Assembly: GCF_009834565.1 (NCBI RefSeq)
Contig: NZ_CP019428.1
Span: forward strand, 2,666,001 to 2,730,000
DNA from: Pseudomonas sp. R76
GTDB lineage: Bacteria; Pseudomonadota; Gammaproteobacteria; Pseudomonadales; Pseudomonadaceae
Reading direction: 5' to 3'
Length of the DNA stretch: 64,000 nucleotides
Shown: positions 41,906-51,437 of the stretch, one piece after another
Layout of the letters: each line of letters opens with the position of its first letter
Numbering within the stretch: the first letter of the stretch is position 1
The notes under the pieces: model-generated
Seen by the model: only the letters and a program-made list of their open reading frames with translations
What the model was told of the DNA's origin: nothing
Databases searched by the model: none
Made by a program: the position numbers and the translations under genes

Positions 41906-43300
41906 ATGGAATTTCTGCCGCTGTTTCATAACCTGCGCGGCAGTCGTGTGTTGGTCGTTGGTGGCGGGGAGATTGCCTTGCGCAAATCCCGGCTGCTGGC
42001 CGACGCCGGTGCGTTGCTGCGGGTGGTTGCTCCCCAGATCGAAGACCAGTTGCGTGAGCTGGTGCTGGGCAGTGGCGGGGAACTGATTTTGCGCGGTTAT
42101 CAGGAGGCCGACCTCGACGGTTGCACCCTGATTATCGCCGCGACCGACGACGAGCCACTGAACGCGCAAGTGTCCAGTGATGCCAAGCGTCGCTGCGTAC
42201 CGGTCAACGTGGTGGATGCGCCGGCCTTGTGCAGCGTGATCTTCCCGGCGATTGTCGACCGTTCGCCGTTGGTGATTGCCGTGTCCAGTGGCGGCGATGC
42301 GCCGGTGCTGGCGCGCCTGATCCGCGCCAAGCTGGAAACCTGGATACCGTCCACGTATGGCCAGTTGGCCGGGTTGGCGGCGCGTTTCCGTGCCCAGGTC
42401 AAAGGTTTGTACCCGGACGTGCAGCAGCGTCGTGCGTTCTGGGAAGAGGTGTTCCAAGGCCCGATTGCCGACCGCCAGTTGGCCGGGCAGGGCGATGAAG
42501 CCGAGCGTTTGCTGGTCGAGAAAGTCAACGGCAAGCCGCCGCATGCGCCGGGCGAGGTGTACCTGGTGGGCGCAGGCCCAGGTGATCCGGACCTGCTGAC
42601 CTTCCGCGCCCTGCGCCTGATGCAGCAAGCCGATGTGGTGCTGTATGACCGCTTGGTCGCACCGGCAATTCTCGAACTGTGCCGTCGCGATGCCGAGCGT
42701 ATATACGTCGGCAAGCGTCGCGCCGACCATGCGGTGCCGCAAGACCAGATCAACCAGCAATTGGTGGATTTGGCCAAGCAAGGCAAGCGTGTGCTGCGCC
42801 TCAAAGGTGGCGATCCGTTCATCTTTGGCCGCGGTGGCGAAGAGATCGAAGAGCTGGCGGCCCATGGCATCCCGTTCCAGGTGGTGCCGGGGATTACCGC
42901 GGCCAGTGGTTGCGCGGCGTATGCCGGGATTCCGCTGACCCATCGCGACTATGCGCAATCGGTACGCTTTATCACCGGGCATTTGAAGAACGGCACCTCG
43001 GACCTGCCTTGGCGTGACTTGGTCGGGCCGTCGCAGACCCTGGTGTTCTACATGGGCTTGATCGGTTTGCCGATCATCTGCGAACAGTTGATCAAGCACG
43101 GCCGAGCAGCGGATACGCCGGCGGCGCTGATCCAGCAAGGCACCACGTCCAACCAGCGGGTCTTCACCGGCACCCTGGCGGACTTGCCACGCATGGTGGC
43201 GGAGCATGAAGTGCATGCGCCGACACTGGTGATCGTCGGTGAAGTGGTGGTGTTGCGCGAGAAGCTGAAGTGGTTTGAAGGCGCGCAGTCCCAAGTCTGA
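41906..43300 (+). CDS. cysG: Siroheme synthase CysG (trifunctional)
   Basis: 464 residues. The N-terminal dehydrogenase/ferrochelatase half starts [20 protein letters not shown] with an NAD-binding GGGE, and the C-terminal uroporphyrinogen-III methyltransferase half starts near 215 ([15 protein letters not shown]) with the [15 protein letters not shown] loop. It makes siroheme for sulfite and nitrite reductases. The start codon directly follows the serS stop. Confidence 0.96.
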   Translation: MEFLPLFHNLRGSRVLVVGGGEIALRKSRLLADAGALLRVVAPQIEDQLRELVLGSGGELILRGYQEADLDGCTLIIAATDDEPLNAQVSSDAKRRCVPVNVVDAPALCSVIFPAIVDRSPLVIAVSSGGDAPVLARLIRAKLETWIPSTYGQLAGLAARFRAQVKGLYPDVQQRRAFWEEVFQGPIADRQLAGQGDEAERLLVEKVNGKPPHAPGEVYLVGAGPGDPDLLTFRALRLMQQADVVLYDRLVAPAILELCRRDAERIYVGKRRADHAVPQDQINQQLVDLAKQGKRVLRLKGGDPFIFGRGGEEIEELAAHGIPFQVVPGITAASGCAAYAGIPLTHRDYAQSVRFITGHLKNGTSDLPWRDLVGPSQTLVFYMGLIGLPIICEQLIKHGRAADTPAALIQQGTTSNQRVFTGTLADLPRMVAEHEVHAPTLVIVGEVVVLREKLKWFEGAQSQV

Positions 43301-43304
43301 CATT

Positions 43305-43417
43305 GCTCGTTCCCACGCGCAGCAAAGGAATGCCTCCTATGACGCTCCGCGTCGTGCTTTTAAAAGCGGACGCAGAGCGTCCAGGGCTGCATTCCCACGC
43401 TGAGCGCGGGAACTATC
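43305..43417. repeat. Diverged copy of the 123-bp palindromic element
   Basis: It begins CTCGTTCCCACGC, contains GACGCTCCGCGTC and GACGCAGAGCGTC, and ends CATTCCCACGC...GCGGGAACTATC. It is about 10 bp shorter than the copies at 515-637 and 816-938, with changes in both outer arms that weaken the palindrome. It fills the convergent gap between cysG and the hydroquinone reductase gene. Confidence 0.7.
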
Positions 43418-43418
43418 A

Positions 43419-44414
43419 TCAGCTCCACACACCTTTACCGTTCAACCGCTCACGATCATGCCCCGCATCAAACCCCTGCAACGGCCCCTTCGGCACAATT
43501 CCCGTGGGATTAATCGTGCGGTGGCTCGCGTAGTAATGCCCCTTGATATGGGCAAAATCCACCGTCTCGGCCACGCCCGGCCACTGATACATCTCCCTTA
43601 GCCAGTTCGACAAATTCGGGTAATCGGCGATCCGCCGCAAATTGCATTTGAAGTGGCTGTAATACACCGCATCAAAACGAATCAGCGTGGTGAACAGCCG
43701 CACATCGGCCTCGGTCAGGTACTCACCGGCCAGGTAACGGTGCTCACCCAAGTGCTGCTCCAGGTGATCCAGCTCGGCAAACACATCATCAAACGCGCTT
43801 TCGTAGGCCTGTTGCGAGGTGGCGAAGCCTGCGCGGTACACGCCGTTGTTCACGGCGGGATAGATGCGCTCGTTCAGCGCGTCGATGGTCGGGCGTAGCC
43901 CTTCGGGGTAGAAGTCCTGCGTGTTGCCGGTCAGCCCGTTAAACGCGCTGTTGAACATGCGGATGATCTCCGCCGACTCATTGCTCACGATGCGCTTGAG
44001 CTGCTTGTCCCACAGCACCGGCACGGTGACGCGGCCGGTGTAGTCGGCAGTGTCGGCGGTGTAGCGCTGGTGCATGTAGTCGAAGCCATCGAGCTTGTCG
44101 CCGGTAGAGCCGTGGGCCTTGTCGAAGGTCCAGCCGTTTTCCAGCATCAACCAGCTGACCACAGATACGTCGATCAGGCTTTCCAGGCCCTTGAGCTTGC
44201 GCATAATCAGGGTGCGATGGGCCCAGGGGCAGGCGAGGGAAACATACAGGTGGTAGCGACCGGCTTCGGCCTTGAAGCCGCCGTCGCCACTTGGGCCGGG
44301 CTCGCCGTTGGCGGTCACCCAGTTACGGCGCTGCGCCTGTTCGCGCTGGAACGCGCCGTCTGCGCTACTTTCGTACCACTGGTCTTTCCAGTGTCCTTCG
44401 ATCAGCAAACCCAT
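43419..44414 (-). CDS. Glutathionyl-hydroquinone reductase (Xi-class GST, YqjG/EcM4)
   Basis: 331 residues. The thioredoxin domain has the catalytic Cys62 in LACPWAHRT, the hallmark of Xi-class enzymes, and the helical domain shows EYLTEADVRLFTTLIRFDAVY and FKCNLRRIADYPNL. It reduces glutathionyl-hydroquinones to hydroquinones with glutathione, for quinone detoxification. It stands alone. Confidence 0.92.
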   Translation of the reverse strand: MGLLIEGHWKDQWYESSADGAFQREQAQRRNWVTANGEPGPSGDGGFKAEAGRYHLYVSLACPWAHRTLIMRKLKGLESLIDVSVVSWLMLENGWTFDKAHGSTGDKLDGFDYMHQRYTADTADYTGRVTVPVLWDKQLKRIVSNESAEIIRMFNSAFNGLTGNTQDFYPEGLRPTIDALNERIYPAVNNGVYRAGFATSQQAYESAFDDVFAELDHLEQHLGEHRYLAGEYLTEADVRLFTTLIRFDAVYYSHFKCNLRRIADYPNLSNWLREMYQWPGVAETVDFAHIKGHYYASHRTINPTGIVPKGPLQGFDAGHDRERLNGKGVWS

Positions 44415-44502
44415 GACTGGCTCCTCGGCTAATAAGCGTTGGAGCCCAGTCTAAAGGGATGAGTTCGAACTAAAAGCGCAAAGACCGGGCGCTAATGATC
44501 GG

Positions 44503-45504
44503 TTAAATCGATCTGTCCCGTGCGTCCCAATACTGCTGTGCCAATTCGAAGGCGTGTTCCCGTGGGTGGCCGAGGCCGCGCAAGGCCAGGGCCATGGTGG
44601 CGATCAGGGCGAGTTGTGGGTAGCTGTCTTCGACATCGCCACGCCATAGCGCCTTCAGCTGTTCAGGCTCAAGGCTGGCAGGTTTGACGTGGCGTTGAGC
44701 GGAGAGGGCAGGCCATTCTTCGTCCCAGCTCTCGCCGCCGGTGGTGCCGTACAGGTGGCTGATTGTGTCCGGGTTGATCTCGACTTCGCCGCCATCGCCC
44801 TTGACCACAATCACATTGTCACCGAGCAGGCCACTGGCATCGCGGTGCACGCCCTGGTAACCGGGATGGAAAATACTTTGCAGCCCGCAACGCGCGTTCA
44901 GCGGGTTGAGCAGCCGCGCCAGGGAATGAATCGGCGAGCGCAGGCCCAGGGTGTTGCGCAGGTCGATCATGCGCTGTAACTGCGGCGCCCAATCGCCCAG
45001 CGGAATAAACGCCAGGTTGCCGTGCTCAAAGGCCGTCTCGACCTGCTGCCAGTTGCGGCACAGCGGGATTTGCAGGCCTTCCAGCAGTTGCTCGGTGTAC
45101 AACCGGCCCGCGGTGTGGGCGCCGCCGCCGTGCATCAGAATGCGCACACCGTTTTGCGCCAGGCACTTGGCCGCCAGCAGATACCAAGGCAAGTGGCGTT
45201 TCTTGCCGGCATAGGTCGGCCAGTCCACATCCACATTCAGCGCCGGGGCGTTCAGGCGTTCGCGCACGGCCTCGGTGAAGCCGGCAAGTTCTTCCGGGCT
45301 TTCTTCCTTGTGGCGCAGCAGCATCAGGAAGGCGCCGAGCTGGGTGTCTTCGACTTTTTCGTCGAGCAGCATGCCCATGGCTTCGCGGGCTTCCTCACGG
45401 GTGAGGTTGCGCGCGCCGCGCTTGCCTTTGCCCAGGATGCGCACGAACTGCGCAAACGGGTGCTCGGCAGGGGTTTCAAGGGTCAGCGGGGCAAAGTCGG
45501 TCAT
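44503..45504 (-). CDS. TrpD2/YbiB: phosphoribosyltransferase-like nucleic-acid-binding protein
   Basis: 333 residues from ATG 45504, overlapping the tusE stop by 4 bp. Fold of the glycosyltransferase family 3/anthranilate phosphoribosyltransferase: AFLMLLRHKEESPEELAGFTEAVRER and HGGGAHTAGR where TrpD has its PRPP loop. E. coli YbiB lacks TrpD activity and binds nucleic acid non-specifically. Its place at the end of tusDCBE suggests a link to tRNA thiolation, which is inference. Confidence 0.87.
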   Translation of the reverse strand: MTDFAPLTLETPAEHPFAQFVRILGKGKRGARNLTREEAREAMGMLLDEKVEDTQLGAFLMLLRHKEESPEELAGFTEAVRERLNAPALNVDVDWPTYAGKKRHLPWYLLAAKCLAQNGVRILMHGGGAHTAGRLYTEQLLEGLQIPLCRNWQQVETAFEHGNLAFIPLGDWAPQLQRMIDLRNTLGLRSPIHSLARLLNPLNARCGLQSIFHPGYQGVHRDASGLLGDNVIVVKGDGGEVEINPDTISHLYGTTGGESWDEEWPALSAQRHVKPASLEPEQLKALWRGDVEDSYPQLALIATMALALRGLGHPREHAFELAQQYWDARDRSI

Positions 45505-45836
45505 AAGCAATTCGTCGGCCTGGGCAGGCCCGCCAGCTTGGCGGCGAGTTTGGCGGGAGTGCCGTTGAACAGTGTGTTTAAGTGCAGGCTGTTGCCTTTT
45601 TCCGGGCCCAGCTTCAAGGCGGTGTACTTGATCAGCGGGCGCGTGGCGGGCGACAGCTGGAACTCTGCATAGAAGCCGCGCAGCAGTTCGAGGATTTCCC
45701 AGTGCGCCGCAGTCAATTCCAGCGGTACGGCGGCGGCGAGGGCATCGGCGACCTCGGCAGACCAGTCATTCAGGTCGACGAGGTAGCCGTCCTTATCCAG
45801 CTCAAGGGTGCGTGAACCGACGGTCAGGGTGTTCAT
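45501..45836 (-). CDS. tusE: TusE sulfur relay protein (DsrC family)
   Basis: 111 residues. DsrC/TusE features: DKDGYLVDLNDWSAEVADALA, the helix HWEILELLRGFYAEFQLSP, and the penultimate Cys110 that accepts sulfur from TusBCD and passes it to MnmA. Overlaps tusB and trpD2 by 4 bp on each side. The second, upstream Cys of dissimilatory DsrC is absent, as expected for a TusE. Confidence 0.94.
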   Translation of the reverse strand: MNTLTVGSRTLELDKDGYLVDLNDWSAEVADALAAAVPLELTAAHWEILELLRGFYAEFQLSPATRPLIKYTALKLGPEKGNSLHLNTLFNGTPAKLAAKLAGLPRPTNCL

Positions 45837-46111
45837 AGCCAGGTGTTGACCTTGTCGTAGTCAATCGACAGTTGCACAAAACCTGGGTAGTCCACGCTGT
45901 CGGCCCAGTCCGGCAGCGGCAGGTTGCGCGCCTGCATGTCTTCGGCCAGCACAAATACCTTCACGCCCTGGGTTTGCAGGGCCGGGTTATGCAGGCCGTA
46001 AGCGCCATCGCCGCACAGCAGGATCGCGTCGGCGCTGCCGCACACGCGCAGGCAGCTGGCCAGGCGGCCATCGGTAAACGGGGAGTGAGACACCACATGT
46101 AAAGTCGACAT
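45833..46111 (-). CDS. tusB: TusB sulfur relay subunit (DsrH family)
   Basis: 92 residues, small DsrH-like subunit of the TusBCD hexamer. Start MSTLHVVSHSPF and segments AILLCGDGAYGLHN and VFVLAEDMQARNL are typical. It is structural and carries no catalytic cysteine of its own. It overlaps tusC by one base (TGATG) and tusE by 4. Confidence 0.92.
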   Translation of the reverse strand: MSTLHVVSHSPFTDGRLASCLRVCGSADAILLCGDGAYGLHNPALQTQGVKVFVLAEDMQARNLPLPDWADSVDYPGFVQLSIDYDKVNTWL

Positions 46112-46461
46112 CAGAGGGTAATCACCTGGTCGTAACGGTCAATCAGCTGGGAAATTTCTGTGCTGCTCAGCGGCTGGGCGCTGGCGGGCGGCGCCATGCC
46201 GCGTTCGGCCAGGCTGTGGTGGCAGGCGAACACATCGTCAATGCCGAACAGGCCCAGTGCTTGCAGGTTGGCGCTGAGGTCTTTTTGCTGCACGGCCTTG
46301 GCGTTCTGGTGCGGCGCCAGCTGGAACACGCCGTCATCCATAAATAACAAGCCAATCGGCAGATCAAAGGCGCCACCGGCCAGCACGATATCCAGCGCTT
46401 CACGCGCGCTCGGCCCGGACCACGGCGCCTGACGGCTGATCACTAATAAGGATTTGGACAT
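46111..46461 (-). CDS. tusC: TusC sulfur relay subunit (DsrF family)
   Basis: 116 residues from ATG 46461 (MSKSLLVISRQAPWSG); an earlier in-frame start adds only 5 residues. DsrE/F fold with AREALDIVLAGGAFD and PIGLLFMDDGVFQL. Second gene of tusDCBE, one base after the tusD stop. Confidence 0.92.
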   Translation of the reverse strand: MSKSLLVISRQAPWSGPSAREALDIVLAGGAFDLPIGLLFMDDGVFQLAPHQNAKAVQQKDLSANLQALGLFGIDDVFACHHSLAERGMAPPASAQPLSSTEISQLIDRYDQVITL

Positions 46462-46462
46462 G

Positions 46463-46855
46463 TCACGGCCCTCCAAAACAAATCAGGCGGTCGGCAGACT
46501 GGGCCGCGTCGTGGAACTGCCCAAGGCCTGACAGCGCCCACGGCGCATCGAGGTTCACCGCGCTGCGTTGATAGCGCGTGGCTTCTTCGCTGTTGAGTAC
46601 GCCACGACGCAAGGCGGCGGCGATGCACACCACGCCGTCGAGCTGGTGGGTGTTGACGAACTCGCGCCATTGGCGGGCAATGTCTTGCTCATCCTGGGGC
46701 GCAACGATGTTATTGGACGCGCTGTAGACGCCGTCCTGATAAAAGAACAGCCGCACAATCTCATGCCCGCCCGCCAGCACCGCCTGAGCGAACAGCAAGG
46801 CACGGCGCGAGGAGGGCGCATGGGCGGCGGAAAACACAGCAATGGCAAACTTCAT
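46463..46855 (-). CDS. tusD: TusD sulfurtransferase subunit (DsrE family)
   Basis: 130 residues from ATG 46855; an in-frame start at 46969 is rejected by family length. The active Cys lies in DGVVCIAAALRRG. TusD receives sulfur from TusA and relays it to TusE for MnmA. First gene of the operon tusD-tusC-tusB-tusE-trpD2, all overlapping or touching. Confidence 0.93.
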   Translation of the reverse strand: MKFAIAVFSAAHAPSSRRALLFAQAVLAGGHEIVRLFFYQDGVYSASNNIVAPQDEQDIARQWREFVNTHQLDGVVCIAAALRRGVLNSEEATRYQRSAVNLDAPWALSGLGQFHDAAQSADRLICFGGP

Positions 46856-47012
46856 GGAGCACTCTGCAAGCAAACGTGGGCCAATGATAAAGCCGCCGCC
46901 GCGAAAAAGCCCGCCGTGATCAAAACGGTCACTGTCGCTGATCGTTCTGACGATTGCCGGTAGCGCCAAGCCTGCCTACGCTGTGGGCATTCGAAACCGA
47001 AATGGAGTGCCC

Positions 47013-48194
47013 ATGTCAGGTCCCTTGGCGTCGCTTAGAGTGCTGGATTTTTCCACCTTGCTGCCTGGCCCGTTTGCGTCCTTGATGCTGGCGGACATGG
47101 GCGCCGAGGTATTGCGCATCGAATCACCGACGCGCATGGACCTGTTGCGGGTGTTGCCGCCCCATGACCGGGGCACGTCGGCGAGCCACGCCTATCTCAA
47201 TCGCAACAAGCGCAGCCTGGCGCTGGACCTCAAGCAGGCCGAGGCGTTGGCGATCGTGCGCGAGCTGGTCAAGGACTACGACATTCTCATTGAACAGTTT
47301 CGCCCCGGCGTGATGGAACGCTTGGGATTGGGCTATGCGGCGCTGAAGGCGATCAACCCCAGGCTGATCTATGTGTCGATCACCGGCTACGGCCAAACCG
47401 GGCCCTACAAAGACCGCGCCGGGCACGATATCAACTACCTGGCGCTGGCGGGCATCGCCAGCCACACCGGGCGGCAGGGCAGCGGGCCACTGCCGCTGGG
47501 CGTGCAATTGGCGGATGTCGGCGGTGGCTCGCTGCACGCGGTAGTGGGGTTGCTGGCGGCGGTGATTGCGCGGCAGCACAGCGGAGTCGGCCAATACCTG
47601 GACGTGAGCATGACCGATTGTTCGTTCAGCCTGAACGCCATGGCCGGTGCGGGTTACCTGGCGTGTGGGGTCGAACCGGAATGGGAAAACCATGTGCTCA
47701 ACGGCGGCAGTTTCTACGATTACTACCGCTCCCGGGATGGGCGTTGGATGTCAGTCGGCAGCGTGGAGCCTGCCTTTATGCAGCAATTGTGCGCGGCGTT
47801 GGGGCGGCCGGAGTTGGCGGCGCAGGGCCTGTCACCCAACCCCGAGCAGCAAAAAGCCCTGAAGCTGGCGCTGCAGGTTGAGTTCGAGAAGCGCAGCTTT
47901 GCTGAGTTGTGTGAGCTGTTTGCCGGGCTGGATGCCTGTGTGGAACCGGTGTTGAGCCTGAGTGAAGCGCTGGAGCATCCGCAGTTGAAGGCGCGCGAGT
48001 TGGTCAGCCAGGTGCCGCGCGGCGATGGCTCGACTCAGGCGCAGATAGCCTGCCCGTTGAAGTTTTCTGAGGGGTTGCCAGAGGCTCGGCATATTGGGGT
48101 GGCCGTTGGGGCGCACAGTGATGAGGTGTTGGCTGAGTTAGGCTTTAGTGCTCAGCGCATAGCAGAATTGCGGCTGGCCAAAGTGATTGGTTGA
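47013..48194 (+). CDS. CaiB/BaiF family CoA-transferase
   Basis: 393 residues from ATG 47013, with GGAG 5 bases upstream. Class III CoA-transferase: LRVLDFSTLLPGPFASLMLADMGAEVLRIE, the NKRSLALDLK segment, and the catalytic Asp region in HDINYLALAG. It moves CoA between carboxylic acids, usually in fatty or branched-chain acid catabolism. It stands alone, divergent from tusD, so the substrate is unknown. Confidence 0.88.
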   Translation: MSGPLASLRVLDFSTLLPGPFASLMLADMGAEVLRIESPTRMDLLRVLPPHDRGTSASHAYLNRNKRSLALDLKQAEALAIVRELVKDYDILIEQFRPGVMERLGLGYAALKAINPRLIYVSITGYGQTGPYKDRAGHDINYLALAGIASHTGRQGSGPLPLGVQLADVGGGSLHAVVGLLAAVIARQHSGVGQYLDVSMTDCSFSLNAMAGAGYLACGVEPEWENHVLNGGSFYDYYRSRDGRWMSVGSVEPAFMQQLCAALGRPELAAQGLSPNPEQQKALKLALQVEFEKRSFAELCELFAGLDACVEPVLSLSEALEHPQLKARELVSQVPRGDGSTQAQIACPLKFSEGLPEARHIGVAVGAHSDEVLAELGFSAQRIAELRLAKVIG

Positions 48195-48202
48195 CTGCCC
48201 GG

Positions 48203-48266
48203 GCGCTATCGCAGGCAAGCCAGCTCCCACCTTTTGACCCTGTGGGAGCTGGCTTGCCTGCGATGG
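48203..48266. repeat. REP pair in the outward-facing arrangement
   Basis: GCGCTATCGCAGGCAAGCCAGCTCCCAC without gap to CTTTTGACCCT and then GTGGGAGCTGGCTTGCCTGC. The GTGGGAGC ends face each other, as at 20311-20388. The ACCTTTTGACC spacer resembles the start of the conserved REPIN spacer at 51.5 and 55.7 kb. Confidence 0.8.
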
Positions 48267-48271
48267 GGCAC

Positions 48272-48766
48272 TCACTCCACCCGAGTTTCCCCGGTATACA
48301 CCAGGGTATGCCGACACCGCCGACACAAATACCGCCGCCCCTGGCTCACCAATGCATGGCGCTGTGACGAAAACGGGAAATCACTGTCGGCACACGGGCA
48401 GCGGTAGATGTAGCGAGTCACCTGCCGGCGCTTGATTTCATAGGTGTGGCAGCGATCCGGCGGCAGTTCGTAAACTCCGCGCATGATCAGTTGCCATTCC
48501 TCGCCGTGGGGCTGGATGCGTTCGCCAAACAATTGATGGGCGATCAGGTGCGCCACTTCATGGGCCACGGTCTGTTTGAGGAAATGCTGGCTGTTTTCAC
48601 GGTACAACTGTGGGTTGAAACGCAGCAGGTTCTCGTGCAAATGCGCGACACCGGCCTTCTGGCCCCGCAGCTTGAGGCTGACCTGGGGGCGTTTGAAGCT
48701 TCGTTTGAAAAAGGATTCGGCTTGCAGGAAACAATCTTCGACGCGGGTATTGAGTTGCTCGGGCAT
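48272..48766 (-). CDS. sprT: SprT family zinc metallopeptidase-like protein
   Basis: 164 residues from ATG 48766 (MPEQLNTRVEDCFLQAE); longer in-frame starts are unsupported. The zinc motif HEVAHLIAH (His69-Glu70-His73) and a C-terminal zinc ribbon (CPCADSD ... CRRC) give the SprT/Spartan domain order. Related to eukaryotic Spartan, which degrades DNA-protein crosslinks; bacterial function is unproven. Start position is one of three close Met codons. Confidence 0.9.
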   Translation of the reverse strand: MPEQLNTRVEDCFLQAESFFKRSFKRPQVSLKLRGQKAGVAHLHENLLRFNPQLYRENSQHFLKQTVAHEVAHLIAHQLFGERIQPHGEEWQLIMRGVYELPPDRCHTYEIKRRQVTRYIYRCPCADSDFPFSSQRHALVSQGRRYLCRRCRHTLVYTGETRVE

Positions 48767-48853
48767 GCTGACCATATCTCCAGAGACGTCCAGTATGCCG
48801 CAAAAGCAGGTGTTTCCGAATCTGTCAGGCGCCGAATGGTCGTGCATCACGCA

Positions 48854-48877
48854 CAAAGCCACCTTGCGGTGGCTTTG
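48854..48877 (-). terminator. Rho-independent terminator of the Yip1 gene
   Basis: A 10-bp stem CAAAGCCACC / GGTGGCTTTG with loop TTGC, 18 bp beyond the stop of the Yip1-like gene on the minus strand. No long T tract follows. Confidence 0.6.
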
Positions 48878-48894
48878 CCTACGGTTTTATCAGG

Positions 48895-49497
48895 TTAATT
48901 TGTATAGATCGGGCCTACGCCCAAGCCCCAGACGATGACGGTAAATGCCATGATCGCCACCAACACCACCAGGCCTACCGCCAGTACCGAGCTGGAAAAC
49001 AGGAAGCCTTCGTCCGGGTCGATGCTCATGAACGTCGGCAACCCCACATAAAGCAGGTACACCGTGTAGCAGATGGCGGCCGTGCCCACGACCATCCCCA
49101 GCCACATATGCGGGTAAAGCGCTGCCAGCCCACCGATAAACAGCGGCGTCGCCGTGTAGGTGGCAAACGCCACGCAGCGCGCCATGCTCGGGCTGGCGTC
49201 ATAGGTGCGCGCCATCCAGTGAATGAACGCGCCCATCACCGCCACGCCGCCGAGCATGGCCGCATACGACATGAGGGTCATCCACAAGGCGCTTTCCTGA
49301 GTGAGCATGACCGGCGCGCGGCTGCCGATGACCCAGCCGACCCGGGTGGTGCCGATAAAGGCGGAGACGGCGGGGATCGCCGCGAGAATCAGGGTGTGAG
49401 TGAGGTACATGTGGCCGATGCTTTCTTCTTTATCGCCACGGATTTCCCGCCATTCCTGGTCGGGATGGGTAAACAGCCCCACGACGTGATGGATCAT
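48895..49497 (-). CDS. Yip1 family inner-membrane protein
   Basis: 200 residues from ATG 49497 (MIHHVVGLFTHPDQEWREIR), which fits the family; longer frames to 49656 are not supported. Five or so membrane helices follow a short cytoplasmic N-terminus with the Yip1-typical HPDQEW. Function is unknown in bacteria. The upstream 363 bp hold a REPIN and the ttcA promoter. Confidence 0.85.
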   Translation of the reverse strand: MIHHVVGLFTHPDQEWREIRGDKEESIGHMYLTHTLILAAIPAVSAFIGTTRVGWVIGSRAPVMLTQESALWMTLMSYAAMLGGVAVMGAFIHWMARTYDASPSMARCVAFATYTATPLFIGGLAALYPHMWLGMVVGTAAICYTVYLLYVGLPTFMSIDPDEGFLFSSSVLAVGLVVLVAIMAFTVIVWGLGVGPIYTN

Positions 49498-49701
49498 GCC
49501 AGTCACTCCTGTCGTTATTACTATCGCCCCCCATCGGAGCGCCCACGGGCCAAATGGCCTCAAAGGTCCTGGATAGTTGTGCGACCTCAAGTCGCAGTAT
49601 AGGAAGTGATGACCGGAAAAACTGTGGGGCTTTAGAGCAAATTGCGCTGTAAACATTGGCCCTAATCGCGGTGAGGTCTGTCAATAACGACTCGGTCGAC
49701 T

Positions 49702-49788
49702 GTGGGAGCTGGCTTGCCTGCGATAGCGGTGGGTCAGCCAATTTAATTGTTTGGGTGATACCGCCATCGCAGGCAAGCCAGCTCCCAC
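49702..49788. repeat. REPIN
   Basis: Inverted REP pair of the GTGGGAGCTGGCTTGCCTGC type, 87 bp, in the divergent region between the Yip1 and ttcA genes. Confidence 0.85.
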
Positions 49789-49860
49789 ATTGGAACTCGA
49801 TCGGTCATGAAGGTAAAATACCCGGCTTTTCGTCACACACCTCTAGCGGATCCAAGCGCC

Positions 49861-50685
49861 ATGGGCACTCTTACGGTCAACCAGAACAAACTGCAAAAAC
49901 GCCTGCGTCGCCTGGCCGGTGAAGCGGTCGCCGATTTCAATATGATCGAGGAGGGCGACAAGGTCATGGTCTGCCTCTCTGGCGGCAAAGACAGCTACAC
50001 CATGCTCGACGTGCTGCTGCACCTGCAAAAGGTCGCACCGATCAAGTTCGAGATCGTCGCCGTCAACATGGACCAGAAACAACCGGGCTTTCCCGAGCAC
50101 GTGCTGCCGGCCTACCTCAAAGAGCTCGGCATCGAGTACCACATCGTCGAAAAAGACACCTATTCGGTGGTCAAGGAGTTGATCCCGGAAGGCAAGACCA
50201 CCTGTTCGCTGTGTTCGCGCCTGCGCCGTGGCACGCTCTACACCTTTGCCGATGAGATCGGCGCGACCAAGATGGCCCTGGGTCATCACCGCGATGACAT
50301 CGTCGAAACCTTCTTCCTCAATATGTTCTTCAACGGCTCGCTCAAGGCCATGCCGCCCAAGCTGCGCGCCGATGACGGGCGCAACGTGGTGATCCGCCCG
50401 CTGGCGTATTGCAACGAGAAAGACATCCAGGCCTACTCCGACTTCAAGCAGTTCCCGATCATCCCGTGCAACCTGTGTGGCTCTCAGGAAAACCTGCAGC
50501 GCCAGGTGGTCAAGGAAATGCTGGTGGACTGGGAGCGCAAGACCCCGGGCCGCACCGAAAGCATCTTCCGCAGCCTGCAGAATGTGCAGCCGTCGCAGCT
50601 GGCCGACCGCAACCTGTTTGACTTCACCAGCCTGAAAATCGATGAGAGCGCCGCTTCGCGCTTCGTCAATGTTGTGAACCTCTGA
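49861..50685 (+). CDS. ttcA: tRNA 2-thiocytidine synthetase TtcA
   Basis: 274 residues from ATG 49861; the frame is open earlier but family members start [20 protein letters not shown]-loop SGGKDS (40-45), Cys115 and Cys118 in [11 protein letters not shown], and a later PCNLCG, together the ligands of the 4Fe-4S cluster. It thiolates C32 of several tRNAs. A terminator follows 22 bp after the stop. Confidence 0.96.
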   Translation: MGTLTVNQNKLQKRLRRLAGEAVADFNMIEEGDKVMVCLSGGKDSYTMLDVLLHLQKVAPIKFEIVAVNMDQKQPGFPEHVLPAYLKELGIEYHIVEKDTYSVVKELIPEGKTTCSLCSRLRRGTLYTFADEIGATKMALGHHRDDIVETFFLNMFFNGSLKAMPPKLRADDGRNVVIRPLAYCNEKDIQAYSDFKQFPIIPCNLCGSQENLQRQVVKEMLVDWERKTPGRTESIFRSLQNVQPSQLADRNLFDFTSLKIDESAASRFVNVVNL

Positions 50686-50706
50686 GCCCATTCAACGCTC
50701 TGACAC

Positions 50707-50726
50707 ACGGCGCTTGCGAGCGCCGT
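50707..50726 (+). terminator. Rho-independent terminator of ttcA
   Basis: An 8-bp stem ACGGCGCT / AGCGCCGT with loop TGCG and a short T tract (TTTTC). Confidence 0.75.
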
Positions 50727-50752
50727 TTTCAATTCAAATCCCAGGAGAGGGC

Positions 50753-51424
50753 ATGCGCGATTACAAGTGGCTGCACGAATATTGTCTGAACCGCTTTGGT
50801 TCAGCGGCCGAGCTGGAAGCCCATTTGCCTGTACCCAAGACCCCGGCGCAATTGCGCAAGATCAGCGACGATCGCTACCTCTCGACCCTGGCGCTGCGCG
50901 TGTTTCGCGCAGGGCTCAAGCACAGCGTGGTGGATGCCAAGTGGCCGGCGTTCGAGCAGGTATTTTTTGGTTTTGACCCGGAAAAGGTCGTGCTGATGGG
51001 CGCCGAACACCTGGAGCGCTTGATGCAGGACACACGCATCATTCGTCACCTGGGCAAGCTCAAGAGCGTGCCGCGCAACGCGCAGATGATTCTGGATATC
51101 GAGCAGGAAAAGGGCAGTTTCGGCGCGTTTATCGCCGAGTGGCCGGTGACCGACATCGTTGGCTTATGGAAGTACCTGAGCAAGCACGGCCATCAATTGG
51201 GCGGACTGTCGGCGCCGCGCTTTTTGCGCATGGTCGGCAAGGACACCTTTGTACCGAGCTATGACGTGGTCGCGGCCCTGAATGCGCAGAAGATCGTCGA
51301 CAAAGCGCCGACCAGCCTGCGGGATTTGGCCACGGTGCAAGGGGCGTTTAACCAGTGGCATGCCGAAAGTGGGCGGCCGATGTGCCAGTTGTCGATGATG
51401 CTGGCTTATACGGTCAACCATTAA
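50753..51424 (+). CDS. DNA-3-methyladenine glycosylase I-like protein
   Basis: 223 residues, ATG 50753 with AGGAGAGG upstream. The Tag-like helical fold is recognisable in WPAFEQVFFGFDPEKVVLMG and DTRIIRHLGKLKSVPRNAQMIL, and an HhH-like region near GLSAPRFLRMVGKDTFVPS. It is longer than Tag (about 185) and the N-terminal Cys/His zinc-snap is not obvious, so it is a Tag family relative rather than classical Tag. Presumed role is base-excision repair of alkylated purines. Confidence 0.8.
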   Translation: MRDYKWLHEYCLNRFGSAAELEAHLPVPKTPAQLRKISDDRYLSTLALRVFRAGLKHSVVDAKWPAFEQVFFGFDPEKVVLMGAEHLERLMQDTRIIRHLGKLKSVPRNAQMILDIEQEKGSFGAFIAEWPVTDIVGLWKYLSKHGHQLGGLSAPRFLRMVGKDTFVPSYDVVAALNAQKIVDKAPTSLRDLATVQGAFNQWHAESGRPMCQLSMMLAYTVNH

Positions 51425-51437
51425 GACCGAGTTGATC

